Shown: piece by piece, positions 1-8,129 of the stretch
How positions within the stretch are numbered: position 1 is the stretch's first letter
Layout: the number at the start of each line of letters is the position of its first letter
Source: JAHWJR01 sp035942035
GTDB lineage: Bacteria; Actinomycetota; Acidimicrobiia; Acidimicrobiales; CADCSY01
DNA length: 42,211 nt
NCBI GenBank assembly: GCA_035942035.1
Contig: DASZDK010000042.1
Coordinates: 1 to 42,211 of the forward strand
Reading direction: 5' to 3'
Notes under the pieces: generated by a model
Seen by the model: the letters and a program-made list of their open reading frames with translations, nothing else
Told to the model about the DNA's origin: nothing
Databases searched by the model: none
Position numbers and translations under genes: made by a program

Positions 1-162
1 GGTGCCGCTCTGCTGCTTCTCACACTGCCGCTCGGCTTGGTTCACGACCACCCGAGAAGGAGGGCCGCCAGCGTGGCCGGACTTGTGGTGGGCCAGCGCC
101 GGGCCGGCGGTGCCGGCCAGCAGCATGCCGGCGACTGCGAGCGTGCCGATTGTCTTACGCAT
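1..162 (-). CDS. Secreted small protein, 3' end cut off by the window
   Basis: The first 54 codons of a minus-strand gene that runs off the left edge. The protein starts MRKTIGTLAVAGMLLAG and continues to PALA-HHKSGHAGG, a textbook Sec signal peptide: two basic residues, a hydrophobic core and an ALA cleavage site near residue 24. The mature part visible is His/Gly-rich and then polar (VNQAERQCEKQQSGT). The start is set by a strong AAAGGAGA ribosome-binding site seven bases upstream; an ATG four bases further upstream hits a stop after two codons. The 211 bp between this gene and the J-domain gene hold both upstream regions and an AT-richer patch (about 240-300), with no other gene seen. The function is not recognised. 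Confidence 0.75.
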   Translation of the reverse strand, partial: MRKTIGTLAVAGMLLAGTAGPALAHHKSGHAGGPPSRVVVNQAERQCEKQQSGT

Positions 163-361
163 CCATGTCTCCTTTTGTCGTTCCGCCGTGCAGGACACTC
201 GTGCTCCTGACGGTGAGAGGGGTCGCCTCTCCACCTTTGCAATCGTCCGGGACACCCGTTTGGGTACGGTTCGGATGGAAATCGTTGGAACTTTTCTCTG
301 GCCGACGATCCAACCGTCCTCTGTCCCGGTCGCTGTCGCCTAGAAGCCGCGGTCGGGCTCG

Positions 362-367
362 TAGTCT
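362..367 (+). promoter_or_regulatory. -10 box (TAGTCT) for a leaderless J-domain mRNA
   Basis: TAGTCT ends six bases before the GTG at 374, so transcription should begin at or next to the start codon. No Shine-Dalgarno sequence precedes the gene. No -35 element is clear. Confidence 0.55.
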
Positions 368-373
368 CGGGTC

Positions 374-904
374 GTGACGCACTACGAGGTGCTGGGCGTC
401 GCCCCCGATGCCCCCGCCGCCCAGATCCGTCAGGCCTACGTGCGCCTGGCCCGCCAGCACCATCCCGACTACTTCGCCGGCGCCGGCGCCGGGCCCCGGG
501 CCGAGGCCGAACGGCGGATGCGGGCCATCAACGAGGCGTGGAGCGTGCTCGGCGACCAGCGGCGCCGACTCGCCTACGACCGGGCCTCCGGCCTCGCTGG
601 ACCGGCAACCGAGGCCACCGACGAGGGTTTCCGGCCCTTCGACACCGACGACGACGACGTCGACCCCCTCGACATGCCCGACCTCCCCTACCGCCACGAC
701 CCGGTGGTGGAGTCCCCGTGGGCTCGGGCGGTGACCCTGGCGCCGGTGCTCGCCTTCACCGCGTCGATCGCCCTGCTGGCCGCAGGCGTGGTCCTGGGCT
801 CGGTGGGGGTGCTGGCCCTGTCGGTGGCCACCTTCGTGGTGGCCTGCCTGGGCTTCATCGTGCTGCCCCTTCTGGCCCTGTCCCGGGCCAGCCGGGACGA
901 CTGA
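374..904 (+). CDS. J-domain protein with two C-terminal membrane segments
   Basis: A 176-residue protein. Residues 1-68 form a J domain: YEVLGVAPDA at the start, the diagnostic HPD at 30-32, and the helix IV pattern AYDRASG. J domains stimulate the ATPase of DnaK/Hsp70. The middle, about residues 75-115, is acidic and low in complexity. The end, about 117-170, holds two hydrophobic stretches (LAPVLAFTASIALLAAGVVL and VGVLALSVATFVVACLGFIV), so the J domain is probably tethered to the membrane. There is no G/F region, zinc centre or substrate-binding domain, so this is not DnaJ itself but a class III J protein. The GTG start is chosen because the J domain begins immediately and a -10 box ends six bases upstream. 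The client is unknown. Confidence 0.85.
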   Translation: MTHYEVLGVAPDAPAAQIRQAYVRLARQHHPDYFAGAGAGPRAEAERRMRAINEAWSVLGDQRRRLAYDRASGLAGPATEATDEGFRPFDTDDDDVDPLDMPDLPYRHDPVVESPWARAVTLAPVLAFTASIALLAAGVVLGSVGVLALSVATFVVACLGFIVLPLLALSRASRDD

Positions 905-1047
905 GCTGATTTCGCCGGCGATCATCCGCCGGCGCCCGTTGCACGGAGCTGCCGACACCTACGTCGCTGCTCCGCCTGGCGGACTCCGCAGCGTTGCTCC
1001 TTCCCGAGGCGGTGCGGTCCGGCCCCGGACGGGGAGGTGCCGGCCGG

Positions 1048-1053
1048 TAGGAT
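1048..1053 (+). promoter_or_regulatory. -10 box (TAGGAT) for the trp operon
   Basis: TAGGAT ends six bases before the trpC GTG at 1060. The operon mRNA is probably leaderless. I see no trp leader peptide or attenuator in 905-1059. Confidence 0.6.
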
Positions 1054-1059
1054 TCGGCG

Positions 1060-1848
1060 GTGCCGACCTACCTCGACCGCATCGTGGCGGCCCACCGGGC
1101 CCTCGCCGCTGCCGACGAGCGTCCGGTCGACGCCCTGCTGGAGGCGGCGCTGGCGTCGCCGCCACCGCGCGGCTTCGCCACCGCCCTCGCCGCTGACGGG
1201 CGCCTGGGCGTGATCGCCGAGATCAAGCGGCGTTCCCCGTCGCGTGGCAACCTGGCGCCCGATCTCGTCCCCGCCGAGCTGGCCAAGGCCTACGAGGCCG
1301 GGGGCGCCGCCGCCCTGTCCGTGCTGACCGACGCCGAGTTCTTCGGCGGGTCTCCCGCCGACCTGGCCGAGGCCCGAGCCGCCTGCTCGATGCCCGTGCT
1401 GCGCAAGGACTTCACCGTCGACCGCCGCGACGTCCTCGACGCCCGGATCATGGGCGCCGACGCCGTCCTGGTCATCGTGGCCGCGGTCGACGACGACGAG
1501 CTGCAGGGCCTGCTGGAGGTGGCCGCCAGGGTCGGCCTCGACGCCTTGGTGGAGGTCCACGACAGCGACGAGGTCCACCGGGCCCTGGTTGCAGGGGCGT
1601 CGATCGTGGGGGTCAACCAGCGCGACCTCACCTCCTTCGCCGTCGACCGCGACCTTGCCCTGCGGCTGGCCGGCCGCCTGCCCGAGGGGGTGGTGCGGGT
1701 GGCCGAGTCCGGCATCGCCGGGCCCGACGACGCCCAGCGGCTGGCCGACGGCGGCTACCACGCCGTGCTCGTGGGCGAGTGGCTGGTCACCAGTGCCGAC
1801 CCCGAGCCGGCGGTGGAGTCGCTGCGCCGCCGGCCGAGCGGCGCATGA
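1060..1848 (+). CDS. trpC: Indole-3-glycerol-phosphate synthase (TrpC)
   Basis: Converts carboxyphenylaminodeoxyribulose phosphate (CdRP) into indole-3-glycerol phosphate, the last step before tryptophan synthase. The 262 residues match a full-length (beta/alpha)8 enzyme. Visible motifs are EIKRRSPS (54-61, catalytic Lys56), LRKDF (114-118, catalytic Lys116), LVEVH (163-167) and AESG (216-219). Gln187 in GVNQRDL replaces the usual Asn of GINNRDL. It is the first gene of trpCFBA, and its stop overlaps the trpF start as ATGA. trpE, trpD and trpG are not in the window, so the pathway is split or starts elsewhere. Confidence 0.97.
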   Translation: MPTYLDRIVAAHRALAAADERPVDALLEAALASPPPRGFATALAADGRLGVIAEIKRRSPSRGNLAPDLVPAELAKAYEAGGAAALSVLTDAEFFGGSPADLAEARAACSMPVLRKDFTVDRRDVLDARIMGADAVLVIVAAVDDDELQGLLEVAARVGLDALVEVHDSDEVHRALVAGASIVGVNQRDLTSFAVDRDLALRLAGRLPEGVVRVAESGIAGPDDAQRLADGGYHAVLVGEWLVTSADPEPAVESLRRRPSGA

Positions 1849-2504
1849 CCTTCGTGAAGATCTGCGGGACCACGAGTGAGGCCGACGCCCTGCTGGCGGT
1901 GGCCATGGGCGCCGACGCCGTCGGGTTCATCTTCGCCCCCTCGCCCCGCCAGGTGGCGGTCAACCTTGTGCGCGACATCGTCCGGCGGCTGCCGTCCGAG
2001 GTGCTCACGGTGGGGGTCTTCCGAGACGATGCTCCCGAGCGGGTGGTCGAGGTGGTGAACTCCACCGGCCTGCGGGCGGCCCAGCTCCACGGGCGGGAGA
2101 CGCCCGAGCAGACCCAGTGGGTGCGGGCCCGGGTCCCCGTGGTGATCAAGGCCTTCGCCGCCGGAGATCCCCGTGTCGCCGGCGCCGCCCAGCACGGCGC
2201 CGACGTGGTGATGATCGACGGCGCCCGTCCCGGCTCGGGCAAGGTGTTCGACTGGTCGCTGGCCGAGGACGTGCCCGCCGGCCAGCGCCTGGTGCTCGCC
2301 GGCGGGCTCGATCCCGGCAACGTGGCCGAGGCCATCGCCCGGGTGCGGCCGTGGGGTGTCGACGTGGTGAGCGGCGTGGAGGCGGCCCCCGGCCACAAGG
2401 ACGCCCGCCTGGTGCGAACCTTCGTGTCGGCGGCCAAGCAGGCGGCCATGCCGGGATGGGAGCCCGAGAACGCCGCCCCCTACGACTGGCAGGAGCAGGG
2501 ATGA
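1845..2504 (+). CDS. trpF: Phosphoribosylanthranilate isomerase (TrpF)
   Basis: Amadori isomerisation of N-(5'-phosphoribosyl)anthranilate to CdRP, the substrate of TrpC. The 219 residues are of normal length. The general base Cys7 lies in VKICGTT and the general acid Asp125 in VVMIDGARPGSGK; the phosphate-binding loops VLAGGLDPGNV and DVVSGVE are present. The last 20 or so residues (PGWEPENAAPYDWQEQG) form a polar tail beyond the barrel. The gene overlaps trpC and trpB by four bases on either side (ATGA), so translation is coupled. A separate TrpF is notable because Streptomyces and Mycobacterium use PriA for this step. Confidence 0.96.
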   Translation: MTFVKICGTTSEADALLAVAMGADAVGFIFAPSPRQVAVNLVRDIVRRLPSEVLTVGVFRDDAPERVVEVVNSTGLRAAQLHGRETPEQTQWVRARVPVVIKAFAAGDPRVAGAAQHGADVVMIDGARPGSGKVFDWSLAEDVPAGQRLVLAGGLDPGNVAEAIARVRPWGVDVVSGVEAAPGHKDARLVRTFVSAAKQAAMPGWEPENAAPYDWQEQG

Positions 2505-3718
2505 CCGTGGACCAGACGATCGGCGGGGCGGGCATGGGCCGCCCCGGGGACGACGGGCGCTTCGGCGACTTCGGAGGGCGGTTCATGCCCGAGGCTCTGG
2601 TGCCGGCCTGCCTCGAGCTCGAGGAGGCGTTCGCCCAGGCGTGGGGCGACGCCGGCTTCCGCGCCGAGCTCGACGCCCTGTTGCGCGACTACGCCGGCCG
2701 GCCATCGCCGCTCACCGAGGCCCGCAACCTGTCCGAGCGCCTGGGCGTGCGGGTGCTGCTCAAGCGGGACGAGCTCAACCACACCGGCTCCCACAAGATC
2801 AACAACGTGCTGGGCCAAGCCCTGCTGACCCGGCGGATGGGCAAGCGCCGCCTGGTGGCCGAGACCGGAGCCGGCCAGCACGGTGTGGCCACCGCCACCG
2901 CCGCCGCTCTGTTCGGCTTCGACTGCATCGTCTACATGGGCGAGGTCGACGTCGAGCGCCAGGCACTCAATGTGTTCCGGATGAACCTGCTGGGCGCCGA
3001 GGTCCGCCCCGTGGCCTCGGGCAGCCGGACGCTCAAGGACGCCATCAACGAGGCCTTGCGGGACTGGGTTTCCTCGGTGGAGACCACCCACTACTGCCTG
3101 GGCTCGGTGATGGGGCCGCATCCGTATCCGTGGATGGTGCGCGAGCTGCAGCGGGTCATCGGCGACGAAGCCCGGGCCCAGACCGCCGAGCTGCTGGATG
3201 GCGGCATCCCCGACGTGGTGGTGGCCTGCGTGGGTGGGGGCTCCAACGCCGCCGGCATCTTCGCCGGCTTCGTCGACACGGACGCCCGCCTGGTCGGCGT
3301 CCAGCCCGAAGGAGGCGCCGCCATCGGCCGCGGCCTGCCTGGCGTGGTCCACGGTTCCAAGAGCCTCCTGCTCCAGGACGAGCACGGGCAGGTCAACGAG
3401 GCGCACTCCGTCTCCGCCGGGCTCGACTACCCGGGCGTGGGCCCCGAGCACGCCCACCTGGCCGTGGCCGGCCGGGCCGAGTACCCGACGGTGGCCGACG
3501 GCGCGGTGCTCGAGGCCTTCCAGCTACTGAGCCGCACCGAGGGCATCATCCCCGCCCTCGAGCCGGCGCACGCCGTGGCCTGGGTGGTGCGGGAGGCGGG
3601 ACGGGGCATCCCCTCGGGATCGACCGTGCTGGTGAACCTGTGCGGTCGGGGGGACAAGGACGCCGTCGAGGTGATGCGGCTGCTGAAGGGCGACACCGGC
3701 GCCGGAACCGGCGGATGA
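2501..3718 (+). CDS. trpB: Tryptophan synthase beta chain (TrpB)
   Basis: PLP-dependent condensation of indole with L-serine to tryptophan. The 405 residues are of normal length. The PLP-binding lysine is Lys99 in HTGSHKINN, followed by AETGAGQHGVA, the VGGGSNA phosphate-binding glycine loop and the C-terminal LCGRGDKD. The N-terminal GRFGDFGGRFMPE is the conserved TrpB1 opening that contacts the alpha subunit, so this is the TrpA-partnered form and not TrpB2. The ATG at 2501 overlaps the trpF stop. The first 17 residues before DDGRFGDFGG are not conserved in the family, so a slightly later start is possible. Confidence 0.98.
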   Translation: MTVDQTIGGAGMGRPGDDGRFGDFGGRFMPEALVPACLELEEAFAQAWGDAGFRAELDALLRDYAGRPSPLTEARNLSERLGVRVLLKRDELNHTGSHKINNVLGQALLTRRMGKRRLVAETGAGQHGVATATAAALFGFDCIVYMGEVDVERQALNVFRMNLLGAEVRPVASGSRTLKDAINEALRDWVSSVETTHYCLGSVMGPHPYPWMVRELQRVIGDEARAQTAELLDGGIPDVVVACVGGGSNAAGIFAGFVDTDARLVGVQPEGGAAIGRGLPGVVHGSKSLLLQDEHGQVNEAHSVSAGLDYPGVGPEHAHLAVAGRAEYPTVADGAVLEAFQLLSRTEGIIPALEPAHAVAWVVREAGRGIPSGSTVLVNLCGRGDKDAVEVMRLLKGDTGAGTGG

Positions 3719-4494
3719 CCGGCCGGCTGGAGGCCGAGCTGCGCCAACGCAGGTCCGAGGGGGCCAAGCTGTTGGTCCCCTACGTCACCGGGGGGCTCTC
3801 GCCGGAGTGGACCGACGTGTTGGCGGCGGTGGTGGCCGCCGGCGCCGACGCCGTGGAGGTGGGCATTCCCTTCTCCGATCCGGTCATGGACGGGCCCACC
3901 ATCCAGGAGGCCTCCATCCGGGCGCTGGCCCGGGGCACCACGCCCGAGTCGATCCTGGCCGAGCTGTCCCGGATCGACGCCGGCGTGCCGCTGGTCGCCA
4001 TGACCTACTACAACCTGGCCTTCCGCATGGGCGACCTGCGCTTCGCCCGCTCGCTGGCCGCCGCCGGTGTGGCCGGGGCCATCCTGCCCGACTTGCCCCT
4101 CGAGGAGTCGGGCTCGTGGGAGGCCGAGGCCGCCGCCGCCGGCGTCGAGACCGTGCTGCTGGCCGCCCCTGTGACCCCCGACGAGCGCCTGGTCGAGATC
4201 GCCGCCCGTTCCCGGGGCTTCGTCTACGGCGTCAGCCGGATGGGCGTCACCGGGGAGCGGGCCAGCCTGGCCGCTTCGGCCGGCGTCATGGCCAAGCGGC
4301 TGAAGGCGGTCACCGACAAGCCGGTGCTGATCGGCTTCGGCGTCTCCACGCCGCAGCAGGCAGTGGAGATCTGCGCCGAGGCCGATGGGGTGGTCGTGGC
4401 CTCCGCCCTCCTGCGTGCCGTGCTCGACGGCGGCGGCCCCGACGCCGCCGGCGACTTCGTGGCCGGCATGCGGGAGGCGCTCGACGCCGGATGA
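3715..4494 (+). CDS. trpA: Tryptophan synthase alpha chain (TrpA)
   Basis: Cleaves indole-3-glycerol phosphate to indole and glyceraldehyde 3-phosphate and passes indole to TrpB. The 259 residues are near family length. The two catalytic acids are visible: Glu48 in DAVEVG and Asp59 in FSDPVMDGPTIQ. Loop 6 (YGVSRMGVTGER) and the phosphate site (LIGFGVS) are intact. It is the last gene of the trpCFBA run, again joined by an ATGA overlap. It is followed by 48 non-coding bases and then a new promoter. Confidence 0.97.
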   Translation: MTGRLEAELRQRRSEGAKLLVPYVTGGLSPEWTDVLAAVVAAGADAVEVGIPFSDPVMDGPTIQEASIRALARGTTPESILAELSRIDAGVPLVAMTYYNLAFRMGDLRFARSLAAAGVAGAILPDLPLEESGSWEAEAAAAGVETVLLAAPVTPDERLVEIAARSRGFVYGVSRMGVTGERASLAASAGVMAKRLKAVTDKPVLIGFGVSTPQQAVEICAEADGVVVASALLRAVLDGGGPDAAGDFVAGMREALDAG

Positions 4495-4529
4495 GAGGAG
4501 GACCGCGAGGCGCCCGGCGCCGGCCGGGG

Positions 4530-4535
4530 TAGGTT
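4530..4535 (+). promoter_or_regulatory. -10 box (TAGGTT) for a leaderless DUF5709 mRNA
   Basis: TAGGTT ends seven bases before the GTG at 4543; no ribosome-binding site lies between. It separates this transcript from trpA. Confidence 0.55.
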
Positions 4536-4542
4536 CGCCGGC

Positions 4543-4995
4543 GTGACCGACTCGAACGCTTCCGACGACGCCAACTACTCCGAGGCCCTCGACGACGACA
4601 AGCTGCCTCCGGTGTACCCACCGGACCAGCCGCTCGGGGTCGACGAGAACGCGGTGACGGTGGGCGGCCAGCAGACCGACGAGCCGCTGGCCGAGCGCGT
4701 GCTGCGGGAGGAGCCGGAGCTTGCGCCCGTGGCCGGTGGCGACGGCGAGGACCAGCCGGGTCGGCTGGTCGAGCCCGAGGAGGGCCAGCCGCCCGACCTC
4801 ACCAAGGACAGCGTCGCTTCTGCCGTCGACCCCGGGCTGGGCGAGCACGACATCGAGCCCGGTGACATCGCCAGCGGCGACTCCACCACCAGGGACGTGG
4901 CCACCGAGCGGGTCGAGGACATGCCCGCCGAGGAGGTGGCGGTCCACCACACCGACGACCCTCCCATGGGGGACGGTGACGGCTACCTCGAGTAG
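4543..4995 (+). CDS. DUF5709 family protein
   Basis: A 150-residue, very acidic, apparently disordered protein. It follows the DUF5709 pattern known from actinobacteria: an N-terminal VYPPDQPLGVDENAVT block (about 24-39), DEPLAERVLREEPE (46-59), PGRLVEPEEGQPPDLTKDSVA (72-92), and a C-terminal AEEVAVHHTDDPP. There is no signal peptide, membrane segment or catalytic motif. The role of the family is unknown. The lipoprotein gene that follows overlaps it by 20 bases. The family call rests on remembered motif order, not on a search. Confidence 0.75.
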   Translation: MTDSNASDDANYSEALDDDKLPPVYPPDQPLGVDENAVTVGGQQTDEPLAERVLREEPELAPVAGGDGEDQPGRLVEPEEGQPPDLTKDSVASAVDPGLGEHDIEPGDIASGDSTTRDVATERVEDMPAEEVAVHHTDDPPMGDGDGYLE

Positions 4996-5635
4996 AAGGT
5001 CACGGTTCCTGCGGCGGGCGCTGGTCTGCGCCGTGGTGGTTGCCGCCTGCGGCGGCTCCAGCGCACAGAAGCTCGACAACCCCGAGTTCGGCGTCTCCTT
5101 CACGATCGACGCCGACTGGGCGGTGTACGACCAGGGGCAGTTCTCCGGCGCTGACCTCGACCTCGGTGGTCGTGCGCCCGAGCGCCGGCTGGACCCGACC
5201 TGGCTCCGGGGCTTCGACGGCAGCGACGAGCCTTCGCCGGCCAACGTGGCGAGAGACGACGCACCGGCCCCGCAGGGGCTGGCCCGCATCCAGTTGCTGA
5301 CCGAGGAGCAACGGGCATCGGTGAACCTCGCCGCCCTCCGCTCAGTCCACCTCGGTTTCGACCCCGTCCAGGCCGAGCGGGACGACCCCGACGGGCCGGT
5401 GGAGATCCTGCGCCACGAGGACCTCAGCCTGGAGGGCGGCCAGCACGGCGTGCGCATGGTGGTGGTCTACGACACGCCGGGCGGCGAGGTGGGCGTCGTC
5501 GACCAGACCGCCCTGCTCGACGGCACCAACAGCGTCCTGTACCTGTTGGTCGTCGGCTGTTCAGAGCAGTGCTACGCCGCCACCCAGGACACCATCGAGG
5601 CCGTCGCCAACTCGTTGGCCTTCGAGAAGCGCTGA
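4976..5635 (+). CDS. Putative lipoprotein
   Basis: A 219-residue protein with a basic n-region (RRSRFLRR, 7-14), a short hydrophobic core and a lipobox VAAC with the lipidated cysteine at 25, so it should be exported and anchored to the membrane. The mature part has FGVSFTIDADWAVYDQG near its start, a form typical of small PsbP/LpqN-like beta-rich lipoproteins, and ends in a region with two close cysteines (GCSEQC) and AVANSLAFEKR. The GTG at 4976 is chosen because it is the only start that leaves the signal peptide complete; it lies inside the DUF5709 gene, so translation is probably coupled. The ligand and function are unknown. The likeness to LpqN is an impression. Confidence 0.75.
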   Translation: MTATSSRRSRFLRRALVCAVVVAACGGSSAQKLDNPEFGVSFTIDADWAVYDQGQFSGADLDLGGRAPERRLDPTWLRGFDGSDEPSPANVARDDAPAPQGLARIQLLTEEQRASVNLAALRSVHLGFDPVQAERDDPDGPVEILRHEDLSLEGGQHGVRMVVVYDTPGGEVGVVDQTALLDGTNSVLYLLVVGCSEQCYAATQDTIEAVANSLAFEKR

Positions 5636-5641
5636 GCCCGT

Positions 5642-5647
5642 TTGACA
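5642..5647 (+). promoter_or_regulatory. Possible -35 element (TTGACA) upstream of the HU gene
   Basis: A perfect TTGACA just after the lipoprotein stop. The hexamer 17 bases downstream (5665-5670) is a poor -10, so this is tentative. It would give a leader of about 50 bases before the HU ribosome-binding site. Confidence 0.3.
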
Positions 5648-5727
5648 GCCTGCCGGAGTTCGACTCGCGTGGAGCACTCGTCCGGTGGCCGACCCGTGCC
5701 ACCACGTCTGTCTCCCCCGGAGGTCAC

Positions 5728-6021
5728 ATGAACCGATCAGAGCTCGTCGACGCCATCAGCCAGCGGTCGGGCGTCGCCTCCGGCGACGTCGACGCCAGCC
5801 TCAAAGGGCTGTTCGAGGTGGTCGCCGGCGTGGTGGCCAAGGGCGACGAGAAGATCACCATCCCCGGCTTCATCTCCTTCGAGCAGACCGACCGCGCCGC
5901 CCGCACGGGTCGCAACCCCCAGACCGGCGAGACCCTGCAGGTGCCGGCGTCCAAGGCGGTCAAGATCTCTGCCGGGTCCAAGCTGAAGGCCATCGCCGCC
6001 GGCAAGGAACAAGCCCCCTAG
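5728..6021 (+). CDS. hup: HU family nucleoid DNA-binding protein
   Basis: A dimeric DNA-bending nucleoid protein of 97 residues, close to the 90 of classic HU. It starts MNRSELVDAISQRSG, as HU proteins do. The DNA-binding arm carries the conserved GRNPQTGETLQVPASKAVKI with the intercalating proline in VPA, and it ends with SAGSKLKAIA. It lacks the long Lys/Ala-rich tail seen in mycobacterial HU (HupB). The start is fixed by GGAGG at 5719-5723, four bases before the ATG. It is apparently transcribed alone or with bcp, 41 bases downstream. Confidence 0.95.
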   Translation: MNRSELVDAISQRSGVASGDVDASLKGLFEVVAGVVAKGDEKITIPGFISFEQTDRAARTGRNPQTGETLQVPASKAVKISAGSKLKAIAAGKEQAP

Positions 6022-6062
6022 CCAGCAGCCGCCGCCCGGACATCGTCGAGACAGCCTTCCCC

Positions 6063-6518
6063 ATGCTCGAGGCTGGGGACAGAGCCCCTGCCTTCACCCT
6101 GCCCGACCAGCGCGGGGAGAAGGTGCGCCTGACCGACTTCCGCGGCCGCAAGGTGCTGGTGTTCTTCTATCCCAAGGCCAACACGCCGGGGTGCACCACG
6201 CAGGCGTGCGCCTTGCGCGACGCCGCCCCCGACCTGGGGGACGTCGCCGTGCTCGGGGTCAGCCCTGACGCACCGGAGGCCCAGGCGGCGTTCGATCGGG
6301 ACTTCGGGCTCGGCTTCCCGCTGCTGTCCGACCCTCAGCACCGGGTGGCCGAGAAGTACGGGGTCTGGGGCGAGAAGAAGATGTACGGCCGCAGCTACCA
6401 GGGCGTGATCCGCTCGGCCTTCCTGATCGACGAGAAGGGCAAGGTGGCCGAGGCCTGGTACCGCATCTCGCCCAAGGACACGGCCAAGAAGGTGCTCCGG
6501 GCGGTGAGGAGCCGTTGA
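6063..6518 (+). CDS. bcp: Bcp/PrxQ-type thiol peroxidase
   Basis: A peroxiredoxin that reduces hydroperoxides with electrons from thioredoxin. The 151 residues fit the family. The active-site motif is TPGCTTQACALRD, with the peroxidatic Cys44 and the resolving Cys49 five residues later, the atypical two-cysteine arrangement of the PrxQ group. VFFYPKANTPG, the downstream arginine in GVIRSAFLID and the thioredoxin-fold end are all present. Its stop overlaps the next start as TTGA, so it is coupled to the dehydratase gene. No clear ribosome-binding site is seen before the ATG. Confidence 0.93.
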   Translation: MLEAGDRAPAFTLPDQRGEKVRLTDFRGRKVLVFFYPKANTPGCTTQACALRDAAPDLGDVAVLGVSPDAPEAQAAFDRDFGLGFPLLSDPQHRVAEKYGVWGEKKMYGRSYQGVIRSAFLIDEKGKVAEAWYRISPKDTAKKVLRAVRSR

Positions 6519-6937
6519 CCGATCCCGCCTCGTTGATCCCCCACCGTGCCCCTTTCCTGCTGGTCGACGACATCATCGAGCTGGAGCCGGGCCGGTCGGC
6601 GACGGGCCGCTGGCGCCTGACCGGCGACGAAGGGTTCTTCGCCGGTCACTTCCCGGGCCGCCCCACGCTGCCCGGGGTGCTCATGGTGGAGGCGCTGGCC
6701 CAGGTGGGGGCGTGCGCGGTGCTGGCCGACCCCCGGTTCGCCGGCAAGCTGCCGCTGTTCGGAGGGATCGACAAGGTGCGGTTCCGGCGCCAGGTCGAGC
6801 CCGGCGAGACGCTCGAGCTGGAGGTGGAGATGGAGCGCCTGTCGGCCCGGGGCGGCAAGGGCCGGGGACGGGCGACGGTGCAGGGAGCGGCCGCCTGTGT
6901 GGCCGACCTGCTGTTCGTGCTGATCGACGACCGGTAG
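6515..6937 (+). CDS. fabZ: 3-hydroxyacyl-ACP dehydratase, FabZ type
   Basis: Dehydrates 3-hydroxyacyl-ACP to trans-2-enoyl-ACP, the third step of each elongation round. A single hot-dog domain of 140 residues. It begins IPHRAPFLLVDDI, a FabZ signature, and has GHFPGRPTLPGVLMVEALAQ with the catalytic His45 and Glu59. The start is TTG, overlapping the bcp stop; no better start precedes the conserved opening. It faces the fab operon, converging on fabF with 19 bases between, so a step missing from that operon is encoded next door on the other strand. Confidence 0.9.
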   Translation: MTDPASLIPHRAPFLLVDDIIELEPGRSATGRWRLTGDEGFFAGHFPGRPTLPGVLMVEALAQVGACAVLADPRFAGKLPLFGGIDKVRFRRQVEPGETLELEVEMERLSARGGKGRGRATVQGAAACVADLLFVLIDDR

Positions 6938-6956
6938 CGGCCGACGGGCACCGCCC

Positions 6957-8129
6957 TCAGGCGTCGTCGACGGGTGCCATCAGCAGGCAGCCGTTGTGGC
7001 CACCGAAGCCGAAGCTGTTCGACAGCGTCGGTCCTGGCTCCCACGGCTGTGGCTCGGTGACCACGTCGATGGTGATCTCCGGGTCGAGGTTGTCGAGCCC
7101 GGCGGTGGGGGGGATCAGCCTGCGGTCGATGGACAGCAGCACGGCCACCGCCTCCAGGGCGCCGGCGGCGCCGAGGGCATGACCGGTGACGCCTTTGGTG
7201 GACGTGACCGGGGGGCCGGGGGTGCCGAACACCTTGGTGATGGCTTCCGCCTCGGCGGCGTCGTTGAGCGGGGTGGAGGTGCCGTGGCCGTTGATCTGAC
7301 GGATGTCCTCGGGCGCCAGGCCGGCGTCGGCCAGGGCCTGCTCCATGCACCGGATGGCCCCGGACCCCGTGGGGTTGGGGGCGGTGATGTGGTGGGCGTC
7401 GGCACTGCTGCCCGAACCGAGGATCTCGCCGTAGATCCGGGCGCCCCGCGCCCGGGCCGCCTCCAGCTCCTCGAGGACCACCACGGCGCCTCCCTCGGCG
7501 ATCACGAAGCCGTCGCGCTCGACGTCGAAGGGACGGGAGATGCCGGTGCTCGACAGCGCCGTCATGTTGGTGAAGCCGGCGATGCTGGTGGGGGTGAGCG
7601 CCGCCTCCGAGCCTCCGCCGAGAGCGGCGTCGCAGATGCCGTGAACCACCAGCCTGGCGGCGTTGGCGATGGCGTGGGTGCCAGCGGCACAGGCGGTCAC
7701 GGTCGTCTCGCACGGTCCCTGCCAGCCGAAGCGCATGGACACGCTGGCGGCGCCGGCGTTGGCCATCATCATCGGCACGAGGAAGGGCGACACCCGGTCG
7801 GGGCCCTTCTCGTGGCGGATGACGATCTGCTTCTCCAGGGTCTCCAGGCCCCCGACCCCGCTCCCGAGCATCACGCCTCGGCGGGCGGGGTCGATGTCGA
7901 GCGGCCCGGCGTCGTCGAGGGCCATGGCCGCCGCCGCGACCGCGAACTGGGCGAAGCGATCGGTGCGGCGGGCGTCCTTGGTCCCGAACCAGGGGCTGGG
8001 ATCGAAGTCGGTGATCCGGCGCTCGCCCGGGGGCGGCTCGGCCAGGAGCCCGTCCCAGAAGGCGTCAGCGCCGATGCCGCACGGCGCGACGACCCCGATG
8101 CCGGTGACAGCGACGCGGCGGCGGCTCAT
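6957..8129 (-). CDS. fabF: 3-oxoacyl-ACP synthase II (FabF)
   Basis: Condenses acyl-ACP with malonyl-ACP during elongation. The 390 residues are slightly short for FabF (about 410). The catalytic triad is complete: Cys147 in TACAAG, His282 in NGHGTSTPLND, and His317 in GVTGHALGAAG, with the supporting lysine in STKG. It opens RRVAVTGIGVVAPCG, as FabF enzymes do. It is the last gene of fabD-fabH-fabG-acpP-fabF; its ATG overlaps the acpP stop. A chain-length-factor role is excluded because the nucleophile is present. Confidence 0.97.
   Translation of the reverse strand: MSRRRVAVTGIGVVAPCGIGADAFWDGLLAEPPPGERRITDFDPSPWFGTKDARRTDRFAQFAVAAAAMALDDAGPLDIDPARRGVMLGSGVGGLETLEKQIVIRHEKGPDRVSPFLVPMMMANAGAASVSMRFGWQGPCETTVTACAAGTHAIANAARLVVHGICDAALGGGSEAALTPTSIAGFTNMTALSSTGISRPFDVERDGFVIAEGGAVVVLEELEAARARGARIYGEILGSGSSADAHHITAPNPTGSGAIRCMEQALADAGLAPEDIRQINGHGTSTPLNDAAEAEAITKVFGTPGPPVTSTKGVTGHALGAAGALEAVAVLLSIDRRLIPPTAGLDNLDPEITIDVVTEPQPWEPGPTLSNSFGFGGHNGCLLMAPVDDA

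Noticed and set aside
287..320. GGAAC followed by a possible CGTC, as in an ECF sigma-factor promoter
   Set aside because: The spacing does not fit (over 20 bases or about 14), and the J-domain gene has a better box at 362.
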